Shown: positions 8,105 to 18,166 of the stretch, one piece after another
How the letters are laid out: the number at the start of each line of letters is the position of its first letter
Numbering within the stretch: position 1 is the stretch's first letter
From: Cohnella hashimotonis
GTDB lineage: Bacteria; Bacillota; Bacilli; Paenibacillales; Paenibacillaceae
Assembly (NCBI RefSeq): GCF_030014955.1
Contig: NZ_JAGRPV010000001.1
Span: 6,882,001 to 6,946,000 of the forward strand
Length of the DNA: 64,000 bases
Direction of reading: 5' to 3'
Made by a program: the position numbers and the translations under genes
The notes under the pieces: model-generated
Database searches by the model: none
What the model was told of the DNA's origin: nothing
Seen by the model: only the letters and a program-made list of their open reading frames with translations

Positions 8105-8896
8105 TCACTTTTTCCTATAGAAAAAGGCGTCGGTCGTCTCCAGCCCGTACTGTTCCGGCTGGAAGACCTGTTCGGTCCCCCCGATAAATAAGTACCCGCC
8201 TGTGCTCAGCGACCTGGCGAAATTTCTAAATACGCTTTCCTTGGCGGCGTCGGTAAAATATATCAGCACGTTGCGGCACACGATCAGGTCGAAGCCCTGT
8301 TCGTACGGATCGGCCAGCAGATTATGCTGTTTAAACGCGACACTGCGCTTGATCTCGTCGGAGACCGCATACGTTTCCCCCGTAACCTTGAAATACCGGC
8401 TAAGGATCGGCTTGGGCACCTCTCTGACCGAGGAAGGCCCGTACAGGCCTTCCCGCGCCCTTTTAATCGCCGTCTTGTCGATATCGGTAGCCAAAAGCTC
8501 ATACTGGTGCCGTTTGAGCAGGCCGGAGAGCACGATCGACAGCGTATACGGCTCGTCGCCGGTCGAACATGCGGCACTCCAGCAGCGAAGCTTGCCGCGG
8601 CTGGCAGCCAGCTCGGGAATGATTTTTTTCTCGAGCGTCTCCCAGCGCTTGGCGTTGCGGAAAAATTCGGACACATTGATCGTCATGCGGTCCAGAAATT
8701 CCTCGTACAGTTCAGCGTCGCGCAGCATGCCCTCGAAGAGCTCGACAAACGTGCGATAGCCTCTTCGGTCTCTAAAAGTAGCCAGCCGCCTGCGCATCTG
8801 ATCCTCTTTGTACTGCAGCAAGTCGATCCCGGTCTTGCTCTTTAACTTGGCGACAAACTGCGCAAAATCCAGATCGTCGGTCTTCATCGCCGCCAT
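8105..8896 (-). CDS. cheR: Chemotaxis methyltransferase CheR
   Basis: A 263-residue SAM-dependent enzyme that methylates glutamates on chemoreceptors. The N-terminal helical domain (about 1-75) includes YKEDQMRRRLATFRDRRGY, the catalytic domain has TINVSEFFRNAKRW, the SAM-binding WSAACSTGDEPYTLSI, and the late CRNVLIYF and YLFIGGTEQVF motifs. It is the usual CheR length and lacks the C-terminal VLYR-binding extension features. It starts at an ATG preceded by a GGCGGGATG stretch, 17 nt after the mcp stop, and is cotranscribed with cheB. Confidence 0.96.
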   Translation of the reverse strand: MAAMKTDDLDFAQFVAKLKSKTGIDLLQYKEDQMRRRLATFRDRRGYRTFVELFEGMLRDAELYEEFLDRMTINVSEFFRNAKRWETLEKKIIPELAASRGKLRCWSAACSTGDEPYTLSIVLSGLLKRHQYELLATDIDKTAIKRAREGLYGPSSVREVPKPILSRYFKVTGETYAVSDEIKRSVAFKQHNLLADPYEQGFDLIVCRNVLIYFTDAAKESVFRNFARSLSTGGYLFIGGTEQVFQPEQYGLETTDAFFYRKK

Positions 8897-8913
8897 CGTT
8901 CATCCCGCCTTTT

Positions 8914-10512
8914 CTATGCTTTGCGCGTGCGGAACATCGCCACCGCCGCATTCAGCTCCTCGGCCAGGCCTGCGAGCGTCTGCGCGGTCGCCGCAGTCTC
9001 CTGGCTGCTGGCCGCCGATTCCTCGGCAGCGGAAGAGATGCTCTCGATGGATGCCATCATGTCCGACGACTGCGCTGCCTGCTGTTCGCTCGCGGCCGCG
9101 ATCTCCGCGACCCGACCCGCCGACTCGCTCACCCTGGAGAGGATGCCGCCGAACGCTTCGCCCGTGCGCTCGGAGCCGGCCAAACCGCTCGCAACCGCCT
9201 CTACGCTGCGCCGCGTGTTCGTTTGCATGCCCTTCACGATCTGCGCGATCTGCTTGGTCGCTTCTCCGCTTCGTTCGGCCAGCTTGCGCACCTCGTCCGC
9301 CACCACGGCGAAGCCGCGGCCTTGATCTCCCGCGCGCGCGGCTTCAATCGCGGCATTCAACGCAAGCAGATTGGTCTGCTCCGCGATATCGTCGATGACC
9401 GATACGATCTCGCCCACTTGCTCCGAGTCTTGCGCCAGCCGCGCCATCTGCGCGTTGACTTCGTTCATGCCCTGGATCGAAGATTCGACGACCCGGCTGC
9501 CGTCCTGCGCGATCTCCATCGCCGCGTTCGACAGATCCGAGGCATGCTCCGCGCTTCTGGCAACGGACCCGATTGCTTCCGACAGTTCCTTGAACAGCTC
9601 GGTCATCGTCTGCGCGGAGTTCGCCTGGCTGGAACTGCCGCCCGCAATCTCTTCCGTACTCGCCGATATTTGCTGCGCGGCCGAAGAAACGTTCTCGGCC
9701 GAATACTGAATGCGCTCGACCGTCGCCCGCAGATCCTCGATCATGCGATTGACCGAACCCGCCAGCTGGCCAACCTCGTCCCTCGTATCAATATCCGAGG
9801 TGTCCCGCAGATCGCCTTGGGCAACGCGGCCGACGAGATCGACCATGCGTCCCAACGGACGAGAGATGTGCCGGGAGACATAGAAGCCCAGCGCGATGCC
9901 GAGCAGCGCGCCCAGCAGGATCACGACCAGCGTCGTGGTCCGCGCCGCAGCGAATGTCCGGTCGCCCTTCTCGCTCGCCTGCTCCGCGATCTTGACGTTC
10001 AGGTCCACGAGATCGCCGAGCTCCTTGGACATCGTTTCGCCGTTTTTTTTCAAGTCCCCGAGAAGGAGCGCCTCAATCGCAACATGATCGCCTTTTTTTA
10101 ATGACTGAAGCGCCTCTTGCAGCGTGGACGAGTAGCTTTTCCAGGCGTTATCGAATTGCCCGAGCCCGACTTGCTCCGGCGGCGTCAACAAGGTATTCCG
10201 GTAAGTATCCACGCGGGCGATCAGATCGGTTTCCGCTTGCTTAATGGCATCTTCGTAAGCCTGCTTGTCGGCATCGCTTGCGGCAAATGCGTTATAGTCG
10301 CGAATGCTGACGCGGATCAGTTCGTATTGGGTCTGCGCTTCCGACAGGTTGGAGATCGGAATCAGGTTGTTGTCGTACATGTTGCCGAGCGCGTTGTTCA
10401 TTTTACCCGTCTGACTCAGCCCCGACAGGCCGATAAAGATCAGCAGCGCGACCATGAAGAGGAAGACGATGCTTAACTTCCAGGATATTTTCAGATGTCC
10501 GAACCATCTCAT
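8914..10512 (-). CDS. Methyl-accepting chemotaxis protein, four-helix-bundle sensor
   Basis: A 532-residue chemoreceptor. Topology: transmembrane helix about 9-31, a helical extracytoplasmic domain of 4HB_MCP type (about 32-190), second transmembrane helix (about 192-212), HAMP ([15 protein letters not shown] onward), then a long coiled-coil signalling domain. The CheA/CheW-binding tip reads [21 protein letters not shown]. It ends in RTRKA with no pentapeptide tether for CheR. The ligand is unknown. It lies between cheA and cheR in one chemotaxis operon and is probably the cluster's own receptor along with the second mcp. Confidence 0.93.
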   Translation of the reverse strand: MRWFGHLKISWKLSIVFLFMVALLIFIGLSGLSQTGKMNNALGNMYDNNLIPISNLSEAQTQYELIRVSIRDYNAFAASDADKQAYEDAIKQAETDLIARVDTYRNTLLTPPEQVGLGQFDNAWKSYSSTLQEALQSLKKGDHVAIEALLLGDLKKNGETMSKELGDLVDLNVKIAEQASEKGDRTFAAARTTTLVVILLGALLGIALGFYVSRHISRPLGRMVDLVGRVAQGDLRDTSDIDTRDEVGQLAGSVNRMIEDLRATVERIQYSAENVSSAAQQISASTEEIAGGSSSQANSAQTMTELFKELSEAIGSVARSAEHASDLSNAAMEIAQDGSRVVESSIQGMNEVNAQMARLAQDSEQVGEIVSVIDDIAEQTNLLALNAAIEAARAGDQGRGFAVVADEVRKLAERSGEATKQIAQIVKGMQTNTRRSVEAVASGLAGSERTGEAFGGILSRVSESAGRVAEIAAASEQQAAQSSDMMASIESISSAAEESAASSQETAATAQTLAGLAEELNAAVAMFRTRKA

Positions 10513-10540
10513 GATGTTCCCTCCGTTTTTTGTTGACCGT

Positions 10541-12730
10541 TCATCGTGCGGCCGTTTTGGCGAACATCGCCGATATCTCGAGTATCAAGGCCACGCTTCC
10601 GTCGCCCAGAATCGTCGCCCCGGCGATGCCGTCCACCTTGCCGATGTAAGCGCCTAGCGACTTGATGACGATCTCCTGGTTGCCGATGAGCTCGTCCACG
10701 GTAAGCGCAAGACGCTTCTCCGCAGAGCCGATGATGACCAGCGGGAGATGCTTCGACGCATCGTTCGACTGCGGTACGCCGAATCGGTCCCGGATGTCCG
10801 CCACAGGGATGACCTGATTGCGGATCAGTACGACCGGCTGGCCGCGGACACTCCGTATTTCCTCGACGGGAACCCGAACGATCTCCGCTATATTGCTCAT
10901 CGGGATGATCAACGTCTGTCCGCCGCATTTGACCAGCAGCCCGACGATGATCGCCAGCGTCAGCGGCAGCTTGATCTTGAATGTCGTCCCGCGTCCGAGC
11001 TCGGAGCGAATATCGATCATGCCGTTCAGCTTTTCGATATGGCTCGCTACGATGTCCATTCCGACGCCGCGGCCGGACACGTCGCTCACCCGCTGCGCCG
11101 TAGAAAAGCCCGGACGGAAGATCAGATCAATCGCCTCCCGGTCCCCCATGGCGTCCGCTTCCTCCTGCGTGATGATCCCCTTGCCGACCGCGGAAGACCG
11201 CATTCTCGCCGGATCGATCCCCGCGCCGTCATCCTCGACGCAGATGACGACCTGATTGTCTTCGTGCGCGGCCTTGATGCGCAGCATGCCTTGGCGGGGC
11301 TTGCCCGCGCGCTCCCGGACCTCGGGCAGCTCCAGACCGTGATCGACCGCATTGCGGATCAAATGAATGAGCGGATCGGCGATCTCCTCGATGAGGGTTC
11401 GGTCCAGTTCCGTATCCTGACCTTCCATGACGAGCTCCAGCTCTTTGCCCAGCTCCCTGGACAGATCCCGGATCATCCGCGGGAACCGGCCCATCAGCTG
11501 TTCGATCGGCAGCATTCTGGCTTTCATGACGCTCTCCTGGAGATCGCCGATAATCCGCGAGAGATGATCCGCGATATGCCCGAGCTCTCCGACCGAATCG
11601 TCCTGGAAACGGCGGCGCTGCGTGCGGGCGACCTGCTGGATGCGGGTCTGGTCGATCACGAGCTCGCCGACGAGGTTCATCAGGTCGTCGAGCCGCTCGA
11701 CGCTGACGCGGATCGTCTGAGCCTTCGGCTTGGCGGCCGCGGAAGGCGGGGTCGCGGGCGCGGACGAGGACGAGGACGGCTCTGGCTGCCTGGACGGCGC
11801 TTCCGCCGCCGCCGCGGACTCGTCGATATGCGGAGCGGATGCCGGCAAGGCGCCTTCGAGCCCCGACGTATCCTGGCTGTATGCAGCGGCGGATGCCGTT
11901 CCGCGATAGTCCATCTCGGTCTCTTCAAGAAGGACAGCCTCGGCATGCGCGCCCGCGACGTCGGCCAATCCCGCCGCCATCGCCGCCAATTCAGCCGGCT
12001 CCTGCGTCCCAGCGTACAAATACGTCAGCTCGGGCGCATCTCCGACGCTCTCGCCGATGCTCTCGTAATCGGGAGAGGCCAGCAGCAGCTCGCCCCACTC
12101 CGTGAGCATCGTCTGGATCACGTAAGCCCTGGCGCCCTGGATGAAGCAATCGGGCGAGAGACGGACGCACAGCCAGGACAGGCGCAGCCCTTGCTCAAGT
12201 GCGCTTTTCATATGCAGGCGGATCGAAAGGGAGAGCTCCGGGCGTACCGCAGCGGAGGCGGCGACAACGGCCTGCGCCCCGGCCTGCGACTGAACCGCGC
12301 CGGAAGCCCCCGCCTCCGCGCCGCCAGCAGACGCCGCGCCCGCCGCATCCGAATCGAACCGCTCGAGCGCCTGCAGGCATGCAGACACGTCCACCGTGAT
12401 GCAATCCTGCTTCAGGATGTCTTCCTTCATCAGCTTCAAGTTATCGAGCGCGCGGAACAGCAGATCGATCATTAAAGGCGTGACCGCTCGTTCTTTGGAA
12501 CGGACCAGATCGAGCAAATGCTCCATCCGGTGGGTCAGGCGCTTCATCTCTTCGAAGCCCATGGCCGCGGAAGAGCCCTTCAGGGTGTGCGCGGCGCGGA
12601 ACAGGCTCTGGATCACCTCTCCGGATTCGCAGTCGCGCTCCAACTGCATGATTACCTCGTCCATCAGCTGAAGCTGCTCGTCCAGCTCCTCCAGAAATAC
12701 CTCTTTGTATTCAGACAACATATTCGGCAT
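10541..12730 (-). CDS. cheA: Chemotaxis histidine kinase CheA
   Basis: A 729-residue kinase. P1 (Hpt) has the phospho-histidine in [20 protein letters not shown]2 (about 170-275) is poorly conserved and followed by an Ala/Pro/Ser-rich linker; P3 dimerisation has [21 protein letters not shown]; the P4 ATPase has [26 protein letters not shown] and [14 protein letters not shown]5 is a CheW-like domain ending in [12 protein letters not shown]. CheA autophosphorylates in response to receptors and passes phosphate to CheY and CheB. It is preceded by cheW at a 4-nt gap and followed by mcp. All catalytic boxes are intact. Confidence 0.97.
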   Translation of the reverse strand: MPNMLSEYKEVFLEELDEQLQLMDEVIMQLERDCESGEVIQSLFRAAHTLKGSSAAMGFEEMKRLTHRMEHLLDLVRSKERAVTPLMIDLLFRALDNLKLMKEDILKQDCITVDVSACLQALERFDSDAAGAASAGGAEAGASGAVQSQAGAQAVVAASAAVRPELSLSIRLHMKSALEQGLRLSWLCVRLSPDCFIQGARAYVIQTMLTEWGELLLASPDYESIGESVGDAPELTYLYAGTQEPAELAAMAAGLADVAGAHAEAVLLEETEMDYRGTASAAAYSQDTSGLEGALPASAPHIDESAAAAEAPSRQPEPSSSSSAPATPPSAAAKPKAQTIRVSVERLDDLMNLVGELVIDQTRIQQVARTQRRRFQDDSVGELGHIADHLSRIIGDLQESVMKARMLPIEQLMGRFPRMIRDLSRELGKELELVMEGQDTELDRTLIEEIADPLIHLIRNAVDHGLELPEVRERAGKPRQGMLRIKAAHEDNQVVICVEDDGAGIDPARMRSSAVGKGIITQEEADAMGDREAIDLIFRPGFSTAQRVSDVSGRGVGMDIVASHIEKLNGMIDIRSELGRGTTFKIKLPLTLAIIVGLLVKCGGQTLIIPMSNIAEIVRVPVEEIRSVRGQPVVLIRNQVIPVADIRDRFGVPQSNDASKHLPLVIIGSAEKRLALTVDELIGNQEIVIKSLGAYIGKVDGIAGATILGDGSVALILEISAMFAKTAAR

Positions 12731-12734
12731 CCCC

Positions 12735-13157
12735 CTAGTCTCGAAGCAAAACTTCCTCCAGCTGCAGGATGCCGACCAGCCCGCCGCTCGTCAGACCGAT
12801 CCCCGTGAACAGTCGGCCGTCAAGTCCGCCGAAGCGTCCCTGCGGTGCCTGGATATCGTTGAAGGTCGTCACCTTGCTGACGCGGTCGACGATGATGCCG
12901 ACCGTGTCGACGGCGTGATTCACGACGACGATGCGGGTCTGCTTGGTGTACGTCTGCTCCTCCATCCCGAACAGGTCGCGCAGGCTGAGCACCGGCACGA
13001 TCTTGCCTCTGAGATTGATGACCCCTTTGACATACGGCATGACGCCCGGAATATGCGTGATGTCCTGCATCTTAATAATCTCGTGGATGTCCTGTATGCG
13101 TATGGCATACTGCTCGCGCTCGATGCCGAACTCCACGTATTGTTCTTGCGCCGTCAT
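12735..13157 (-). CDS. cheW: Chemotaxis adaptor CheW
   Basis: A 140-residue single CheW domain, the coupling protein that links chemoreceptors to CheA. It has YVEFGIEREQYAIRIQDIHEI at the start, the conserved GVINLRGKIVPVLSLRDLFG, and VGIIVDRVSKV. It sits between an mcp gene and cheA, with a 4-nt gap to cheA, consistent with translational coupling. Length is usual for CheW. Confidence 0.96.
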   Translation of the reverse strand: MTAQEQYVEFGIEREQYAIRIQDIHEIIKMQDITHIPGVMPYVKGVINLRGKIVPVLSLRDLFGMEEQTYTKQTRIVVVNHAVDTVGIIVDRVSKVTTFNDIQAPQGRFGGLDGRLFTGIGLTSGGLVGILQLEEVLLRD

Positions 13158-13206
13158 GACGGATGCTCCCCTCTGTCGTGGCTGCCGCCGATGGCGGCGG
13201 TACCGG

Positions 13207-15045
13207 TCAGTCGACCTTGAATACGGATGCGGATTCGTGCAGCCTCTCCGCCAGCTGCGCGAGCGATTGGGAAGTCGACGCGGTCTCTTCCGACGCGGCA
13301 GCGGCCTCCTCGCTGGCTGCGGAGATGCTCTCGATGGAGCGCCGGACCTCTTCGGACTGCGCGGCCTGCTCTTCGCTGGCAGCGGCGATCTCCCCGACCT
13401 TATCCTCCGTGGCGGAAACCATGGAGAGGATTCGCTCGAACGCTTCGCCCGTCTCCTTGGAATGGCTCACGCCTTCGGCGACGGCTTCGACGCTCCGCTC
13501 GGTATTGCGCTGCATCTCCTTGATGATCGCGGAGATTTGCTTGGTCGCCTCGCCGCTGCGCTCTGCGAGCTTGCGGACTTCGTCCGCGACGACGGCGAAG
13601 CCTCGTCCCTGGTCGCCGGCGCGGGCGGCCTCGATCGCCGCGTTCAGCGCCAGCAGGTTGGTCTGCTCGGCGATGTCGCCGATGACTTCGAGAATGTCGC
13701 CGATCTTGGCGCTGTCCTCGGCCAGATGCGCAACCTGCTTGCTTACTTGTCCCATGCTGGCCACCGACCGGTTGACGACGGCGCCGCCGTCCCGGGCGAT
13801 CGTCGAAGTCTGCGACGCGAGCAGCGCAGCCGACTCCGCGCCCTCGGCGACGGCCGCGATCGCGGCCGACAGCTCGCCGAAGCGCTCCCGAATGTCCAAC
13901 GCAGCTTCAGACTGCACGTTCGTGCCGCTGGCGATCTCGTGGGTGCTTGCGGAGATTTGCTCCGACGAAGCCGCGACGCTCTCGGAGGAGCGAACCACAT
14001 CGCCGATCAGCGTTCTGAGCTTGTCGATCATGCGATTGACCGCAGCGGAGAGCTGACCGAACTCGTCCTTGCTGCGAACCGGCACCTCTTCCGTCAGGTC
14101 GCCGTCCGCGATTCGCGCCGTCGCCTCCATCAGGCGCTTCATCGGCGAGCCGATCGAACGAATCAGCCAGAAGGCCAGCAACAGGCCGATAATGGCGGTG
14201 GCCGCGATTACGATGACGGTCGTATACAAGATGCCGCGCGTCGCATCCGACACCTCGCTCAGCTCGATTGCACCCATGATTTTCCAACCTGTAAGCTTGT
14301 TCGTGGCGTAGGCGGCTTCTTTTTTCACGCCCTCCAACGTATAGTTCACGGTGCCTTCATCGGTAGAATACACCTGTCCGATATAGCTGTTGGTGTTCGG
14401 CGTGCCCGGCGTTTTGGTAGGGTGCGTAATATAATTGTGTTTCCCGTCCATGATCAAAATGTAGCCCCGTTCGCCAACTTTGAACTGCTTCATCTGCTCG
14501 CCGAGTTCCTTCAGTCCGATTACTGCGCCTACGACGCCCGAGCCGTCTTTGACGGTCTTGGCGACAACGACGATCATCTCGCCGCTGGAGGCCGATACGA
14601 TCGGGTCGGTGACCACCGCGGTCCCCGGATGTTCCATTGCGAGCTTGTACCAGTCCCGCTGGCGCGGGTCGTAGTCCGCGGCCAGATTGGAAGGAGGCAC
14701 CGCCGCCGTCTTGCCCTCCGCGGTTCCGAAGATGACGTTTGCGTAACGGTGCTTGGCCGTCTGGAAGGGCGCGAGCAGCGCTTCCGCTTTAGTCGCGTCA
14801 TCGCCTGCAAGCAGCTTAGAACTCATGAGACCTGCCAGATAGTCGACGTCCTGCATACCGGACGAGATTTCTTCTTGAATCTTCATCTCCGCCGCTTGCA
14901 CGCTTTCCCTCGCGGAGCTTTGAATCTGCGACTTGATTTCTTTTTCCGCGCTCCGGAAGGAAAACCAGCCGATCGCCGAACTCGGCAGCAGCAGCACGAT
15001 GAGCAGCACGATCGCCAGCCGATTTTTAACGGAGAGATTCATCAC
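13207..15045 (-). CDS. Methyl-accepting chemotaxis protein, double-Cache sensor
   Basis: A 612-residue chemoreceptor. Transmembrane helix about 8-30, a periplasmic-type dCache domain (about 35-275), second transmembrane helix near 278-300, HAMP ([16 protein letters not shown] onward) and a signalling hairpin with [21 protein letters not shown]. The membrane-distal Cache module contains [11 protein letters not shown] and [15 protein letters not shown], close to the pattern reported for amino-acid-binding dCache sensors, so an amino-acid ligand is possible. Its ATG overlaps the cheY stop by 4 nt (ATGA), indicating translational coupling. Confidence 0.92.
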   Translation of the reverse strand: MMNLSVKNRLAIVLLIVLLLPSSAIGWFSFRSAEKEIKSQIQSSARESVQAAEMKIQEEISSGMQDVDYLAGLMSSKLLAGDDATKAEALLAPFQTAKHRYANVIFGTAEGKTAAVPPSNLAADYDPRQRDWYKLAMEHPGTAVVTDPIVSASSGEMIVVVAKTVKDGSGVVGAVIGLKELGEQMKQFKVGERGYILIMDGKHNYITHPTKTPGTPNTNSYIGQVYSTDEGTVNYTLEGVKKEAAYATNKLTGWKIMGAIELSEVSDATRGILYTTVIVIAATAIIGLLLAFWLIRSIGSPMKRLMEATARIADGDLTEEVPVRSKDEFGQLSAAVNRMIDKLRTLIGDVVRSSESVAASSEQISASTHEIASGTNVQSEAALDIRERFGELSAAIAAVAEGAESAALLASQTSTIARDGGAVVNRSVASMGQVSKQVAHLAEDSAKIGDILEVIGDIAEQTNLLALNAAIEAARAGDQGRGFAVVADEVRKLAERSGEATKQISAIIKEMQRNTERSVEAVAEGVSHSKETGEAFERILSMVSATEDKVGEIAAASEEQAAQSEEVRRSIESISAASEEAAAASEETASTSQSLAQLAERLHESASVFKVD

Positions 15046-15422
15046 GGTACCGGCCTCCCCTCGGCTTTAAGCAGCTTGTTCACGGACTCGATAACGCGAT
15101 CCTCCTGGAACGGCTTGACGATGAAGTCCTTCGCTCCGGCCTGGATGGCCTGAATGATCATGCCCTGCTGGCCCATCGCCGAGCACATGATGATCCGCGC
15201 GTCCGAATGGTTCGCCCTGATCGACCGGACCGCTTCGATTCCCTCCATGACCGGCATCGTAATATCCATCGTCACGAGATCCGGCTTCAGCATGGCGTAT
15301 TTGTCAACCGCGACCGCACCGTTCTCGGCTTCGCCGACGACCTCGTGCCCGCCCTTTTGCAAAATAGATTTGAGCATCATCCGCATGAACGCCGCATCGT
15401 CTACGACCAATATCGTTGCCAT
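15042..15422 (-). CDS. cheY: Chemotaxis response regulator CheY
   Basis: A 126-residue single receiver domain. It starts at the ATG at 15422 ([17 protein letters not shown]) rather than the longer upstream frame. Phospho-acceptor aspartate is in [14 protein letters not shown], the switch residues in [12 protein letters not shown] and the lysine in DFIVKPFQ. Phospho-CheY acts on the flagellar motor switch. It follows cheX by 4 nt, and CheX-type phosphatases dephosphorylate CheY. Confidence 0.95.
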   Translation of the reverse strand: MATILVVDDAAFMRMMLKSILQKGGHEVVGEAENGAVAVDKYAMLKPDLVTMDITMPVMEGIEAVRSIRANHSDARIIMCSAMGQQGMIIQAIQAGAKDFIVKPFQEDRVIESVNKLLKAEGRPVP

Positions 15423-15426
15423 GGCG

Positions 15427-15924
15427 TCACACCTTCCCTTCCGTGTCTCTGGATATAATGAATTGAAGCTCTCCCGCGCGCTCGAATGCCACGGACATCC
15501 GGACGACATTCCTCAATCCGAAAATGTGCATTTTACCCGTGATGACGGTGGGCGGCGTAATATCGATCCTGTAGCCTCTGCCGGAAACGAGCGTTGCTGC
15601 TTGTCCCGTGACCATATTGGCCAGCTCTCCGACGAAAGAATGGAGCATGTCGCCCTCGAGCGCCATCCCGAACATAGACTCCCCGAGCCTGCCGAACACT
15701 TCGCCTTCGCCCAGGATGACGACGCGCCCGTACATGTCCCCCGTAACCCCGATTAATACGCCCCATTCATCCTGCCACTCCTCATTGTCCGAGCGAGGGT
15801 CCGTAACGCTGAGAGACAGCGGCACGACCTGACGGAGCGCTTGCAGAATATCCTGCAGCAGCTCGTCCGACTGTTCGCTCGTCCCGTCCCTCACGATTGC
15901 CGACGTGTTCGCGTCTATGTTCAT
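15427..15924 (-). CDS. cheX: CheX-type CheY-P phosphatase
   Basis: A 165-residue protein of the CheC/CheX/FliY fold. It has GVLIGVTGDMYGRVVILGE, then LHSFVGELANMVTGQAATL, which holds the E-x2-N catalytic pair, and TPPTVITGKMHIFG. CheX hydrolyses CheY phosphate and ends the signal. It is the first gene of the eight-gene chemotaxis operon, which has no cheC or cheD inside the window, so CheX may be the operon's only dedicated phosphatase. A large palindrome lies 74 nt upstream. Confidence 0.85.
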   Translation of the reverse strand: MNIDANTSAIVRDGTSEQSDELLQDILQALRQVVPLSLSVTDPRSDNEEWQDEWGVLIGVTGDMYGRVVILGEGEVFGRLGESMFGMALEGDMLHSFVGELANMVTGQAATLVSGRGYRIDITPPTVITGKMHIFGLRNVVRMSVAFERAGELQFIISRDTEGKV

Positions 15925-15997
15925 GATGGCCTCCTGACCGGTTAATTCGAACTATACTAATCATAAAGTCCCAACATTTCTCTGTAACCGAAAATCC

Positions 15998-16055
15998 ATT
16001 GCGCGGTACCGCAAATATTCGCGGATGACAGCAATATTTTGCGGTACCGCGCAAT
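15998..16055. repeat. Long inverted repeat with twin GCGGTACCGC palindromes
   Basis: Left arm 15998-16019 and right arm 16033-16055 are reverse complements over 22 positions with a single 1-nt insertion. Each arm itself contains the perfect palindrome GCGGTACCGC. It lies in the intergenic region upstream of the cheX operon and past the sbnB end. It has no T-tract, so it is not a standard terminator; it could be a dimeric operator or a mobile repeat. Confidence 0.85.
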
Positions 16056-16084
16056 TTTGAAATGATATAAGAAAGAATATTTAC

Positions 16085-16122
16085 ACAAAAAAAGGCCGAT
16101 GTCTTGGAACGTTAGACATCGA
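16085..16122 (-). terminator. Terminator of the sbn-like operon
   Basis: Minus-strand hairpin CGATGTCT/AGACATCG followed by GCCTTTTTTTG, 25 nt after the sbnB stop. Confidence 0.85.
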
Positions 16123-16147
16123 CACATAATCCTTAAGACCTATTCCT

Positions 16148-17119
16148 TTATTCTTCCTCCAGCGGAATTCCGATTCCCCGCTCGGCCGCCAGCTTCGCGT
16201 AATCGCCCGCGATTGCGATATCGAAGACGCCGAGTCCCATCGGATTGAAAAAGATCGGCATGCCCGCAGGAATATCGCGCAAGGCGTCCCGGCATACGAC
16301 GTCCGCAAGCGTGAGCGCGGCTGCCTCGCCGAGTCCGCATGCTGCGTGAAGCCGCTCGATGTCCGTGTTCTCCCTGCACACCTCGGACCAGTCGTCCACG
16401 ATCGGCTGCGCCTTGCCAAATATGCTGCCGGGCTCGTAGTCGCGCAGCGAGACGTTGAGCAGCAGCGCACCTGGCGGCGGCGCCTCGTCGATGTAACGCT
16501 CCGCGGACGCGGTGCACGTCGCGAACACATCGGATGCGCCGTAAACCGCACGCCAATCGTCCGCGATGCAGGCGATGCAACGGAGGTCCGAGGGAATCGT
16601 CTGTAGGTCGATCGGCCGAAGATCGAAAAGCGTCACCCGCTTCAGCCGATTGCCGAGCAGCTGCGCGCACATGTCGAGATGCAGACGGCCGATCGGGCCC
16701 CAGCCGACGATGCCGAGGCTGACTTCCTCCGGCTGCCTCGCTTCCAGATACGCCCGCAGCATCAGACCGCTGACGGCAGCCGCACGCAGGCCGTTCAGCA
16801 GCGCGCTTCGGATAAAAGCGACAGGGATGCCAGTCCGGGCATCGTTGAGCACGATTACGTTGCTCGCGCGCGGCAAGCCGCGCAGAATATTGCCGGGGAA
16901 GCCCGCCACCCACTTGATACCGGCCATGTCGAACGTTCCGCCGACATATGCCGGCATCGCGATGATCCGGTTGCGCAGGTCTCCATAGCGCAAATACGTT
17001 TTAGCCGGACTGACGCATGTGCCGCGTTCCCGTTCGCGAACGGCCGTCTCTACGATACCGGTCAGCCGGTTCCAGTCGATGCCCAGCGTGCGGATATGCC
17101 CATCGTGCAAGTAGATCAT
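16148..17119 (-). CDS. sbnB: 2,3-diaminopropionate biosynthesis dehydrogenase SbnB
   Basis: A 323-residue member of the ornithine cyclodeaminase/mu-crystallin family. It has KTYLRYGDLRNRIIAMPAYVGG, the substrate region GIKWVAGFPGNILRGLPRAS, and the Rossmann motif GIVGWGPIGRLHLD. SbnB oxidises N-(1-amino-1-carboxyethyl)-glutamate made by SbnA, releasing L-2,3-diaminopropionate and 2-oxoglutarate with NAD. Its start overlaps the sbnA stop by 4 nt, so the two are coupled. In Staphylococcus aureus this pair feeds the siderophore staphyloferrin B; no siderophore synthetase is seen here. Confidence 0.88.
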   Translation of the reverse strand: MIYLHDGHIRTLGIDWNRLTGIVETAVRERERGTCVSPAKTYLRYGDLRNRIIAMPAYVGGTFDMAGIKWVAGFPGNILRGLPRASNVIVLNDARTGIPVAFIRSALLNGLRAAAVSGLMLRAYLEARQPEEVSLGIVGWGPIGRLHLDMCAQLLGNRLKRVTLFDLRPIDLQTIPSDLRCIACIADDWRAVYGASDVFATCTASAERYIDEAPPPGALLLNVSLRDYEPGSIFGKAQPIVDDWSEVCRENTDIERLHAACGLGEAAALTLADVVCRDALRDIPAGMPIFFNPMGLGVFDIAIAGDYAKLAAERGIGIPLEEE

Positions 17120-18153
17120 CCGCTGTCACCTTCGCTCTCCGCCGAGACGTAAGCCTGCGGCGTCTGGTCCGGATCCGGCTTCGATTCCGGCTCCAAGCCG
17201 AGCGCTGTCCGGACCCAATCGTCGTCGTAAACCGTGTCCATGTACCGCTCTCCCCGGTCCGGCAATATCGCGACGCATATCGCGCCGGCGGGAATCTCGC
17301 GGCTTATCCGGCCGATCGCGGCGATGACGCCTCCCGACGACGCCCCGGCAAGAATGGCTTCCTGCCGCATGAGCGCCCGGCACCCCCGCACGCAATCGGC
17401 ATCCGATACGCGTACGACGAAATCCGCCAGCGACGCGTCATGCAGTTCCGGCACCTGCGCGGCGCCGAGCCCGGGGAATCTTCGCCGGCCCTCGGAACCG
17501 CCGAAGAGCGCGCTGCCCTCAGCGTCAATCGCGATGATCTTCGTCGCCCAGCCGCGCTGCCTCACATAATCGCGGCACCCGCGGATCGTTCCGCACGAGC
17601 TGACGCCGCAGAACAAATAGTCGACCTTGCCGAGTTGCTCCGCAATCTCGCGCATCGTCGTCTCCGCGTGCGCCAGCGCGTTGTCCGGATTGCCGTATTG
17701 ATTCGTCCAATATGCCCCGGGAATCTCTCGGACCAGCTCCTGCACCCGGCGAATTCGCGCAGGCAGGTATTCGCCAGTGCGCGCGTCCGGCTTCGTCACA
17801 AGCTCGATCTCGCCGCCGAAGCTCCGGATGATCTGCAGATGCCGCTGCGTCGTCCGGGGATCGGCCACGCAGATGAAACGAAGTCCCAGATAAGCGCACA
17901 GCTGCGCGAGGCTGATGCCGAGATTGCCTGAGCTCGACTCGACGATCACGCTGCCTTCGGACACGTCGCCTCGCCCGATCGCTTCGCGCAGCATATACAA
18001 AGCCGGACGGTCCTTGGCGCTGCCGCCGGGATTCATCCACTCCAGCTTGCCGTGCACCTCGAACGATTCGCCGGCGTACAGCCGCTCCAGACGTTTCAGA
18101 CGAATGAGCGGCGTGCGACCGATCGCTTCCGCGATGCCTCCATCGAGCCTCAT
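17116..18153 (-). CDS. sbnA: 2,3-diaminopropionate biosynthesis PLP synthase SbnA
   Basis: A 345-residue cysteine-synthase-fold PLP enzyme. The ATG at 18153 (MRLDGGIAEAIGRTPLIRL) has an AAAGGTCGG site; the longer frame runs into the upstream gene. Motifs: the PLP lysine in NPGGSAKDRPALYML, ESSSGNLGISLA, and VDYLFCGVSSCGTIRG. SbnA joins O-phosphoserine and glutamate. It has about 40 extra residues at the C-terminus (PESKPDPDQTPQAYVSAES) that look disordered. It lies between the adenylating enzyme and sbnB in a compact operon. Confidence 0.88.
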   Translation of the reverse strand: MRLDGGIAEAIGRTPLIRLKRLERLYAGESFEVHGKLEWMNPGGSAKDRPALYMLREAIGRGDVSEGSVIVESSSGNLGISLAQLCAYLGLRFICVADPRTTQRHLQIIRSFGGEIELVTKPDARTGEYLPARIRRVQELVREIPGAYWTNQYGNPDNALAHAETTMREIAEQLGKVDYLFCGVSSCGTIRGCRDYVRQRGWATKIIAIDAEGSALFGGSEGRRRFPGLGAAQVPELHDASLADFVVRVSDADCVRGCRALMRQEAILAGASSGGVIAAIGRISREIPAGAICVAILPDRGERYMDTVYDDDWVRTALGLEPESKPDPDQTPQAYVSAESEGDSG

Positions 18154-18166
18154 GCGAATCCGACCT

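Noticed and set aside
10748..12475. Long plus-strand open frame opposite cheA
   Set aside because: High-GC shadow of cheA, arginine-rich with no motifs and no ribosome site.
12931..15153. 740-codon plus-strand frame opposite the second mcp
   Set aside because: Shadow of a conserved chemoreceptor gene; no recognisable domain.
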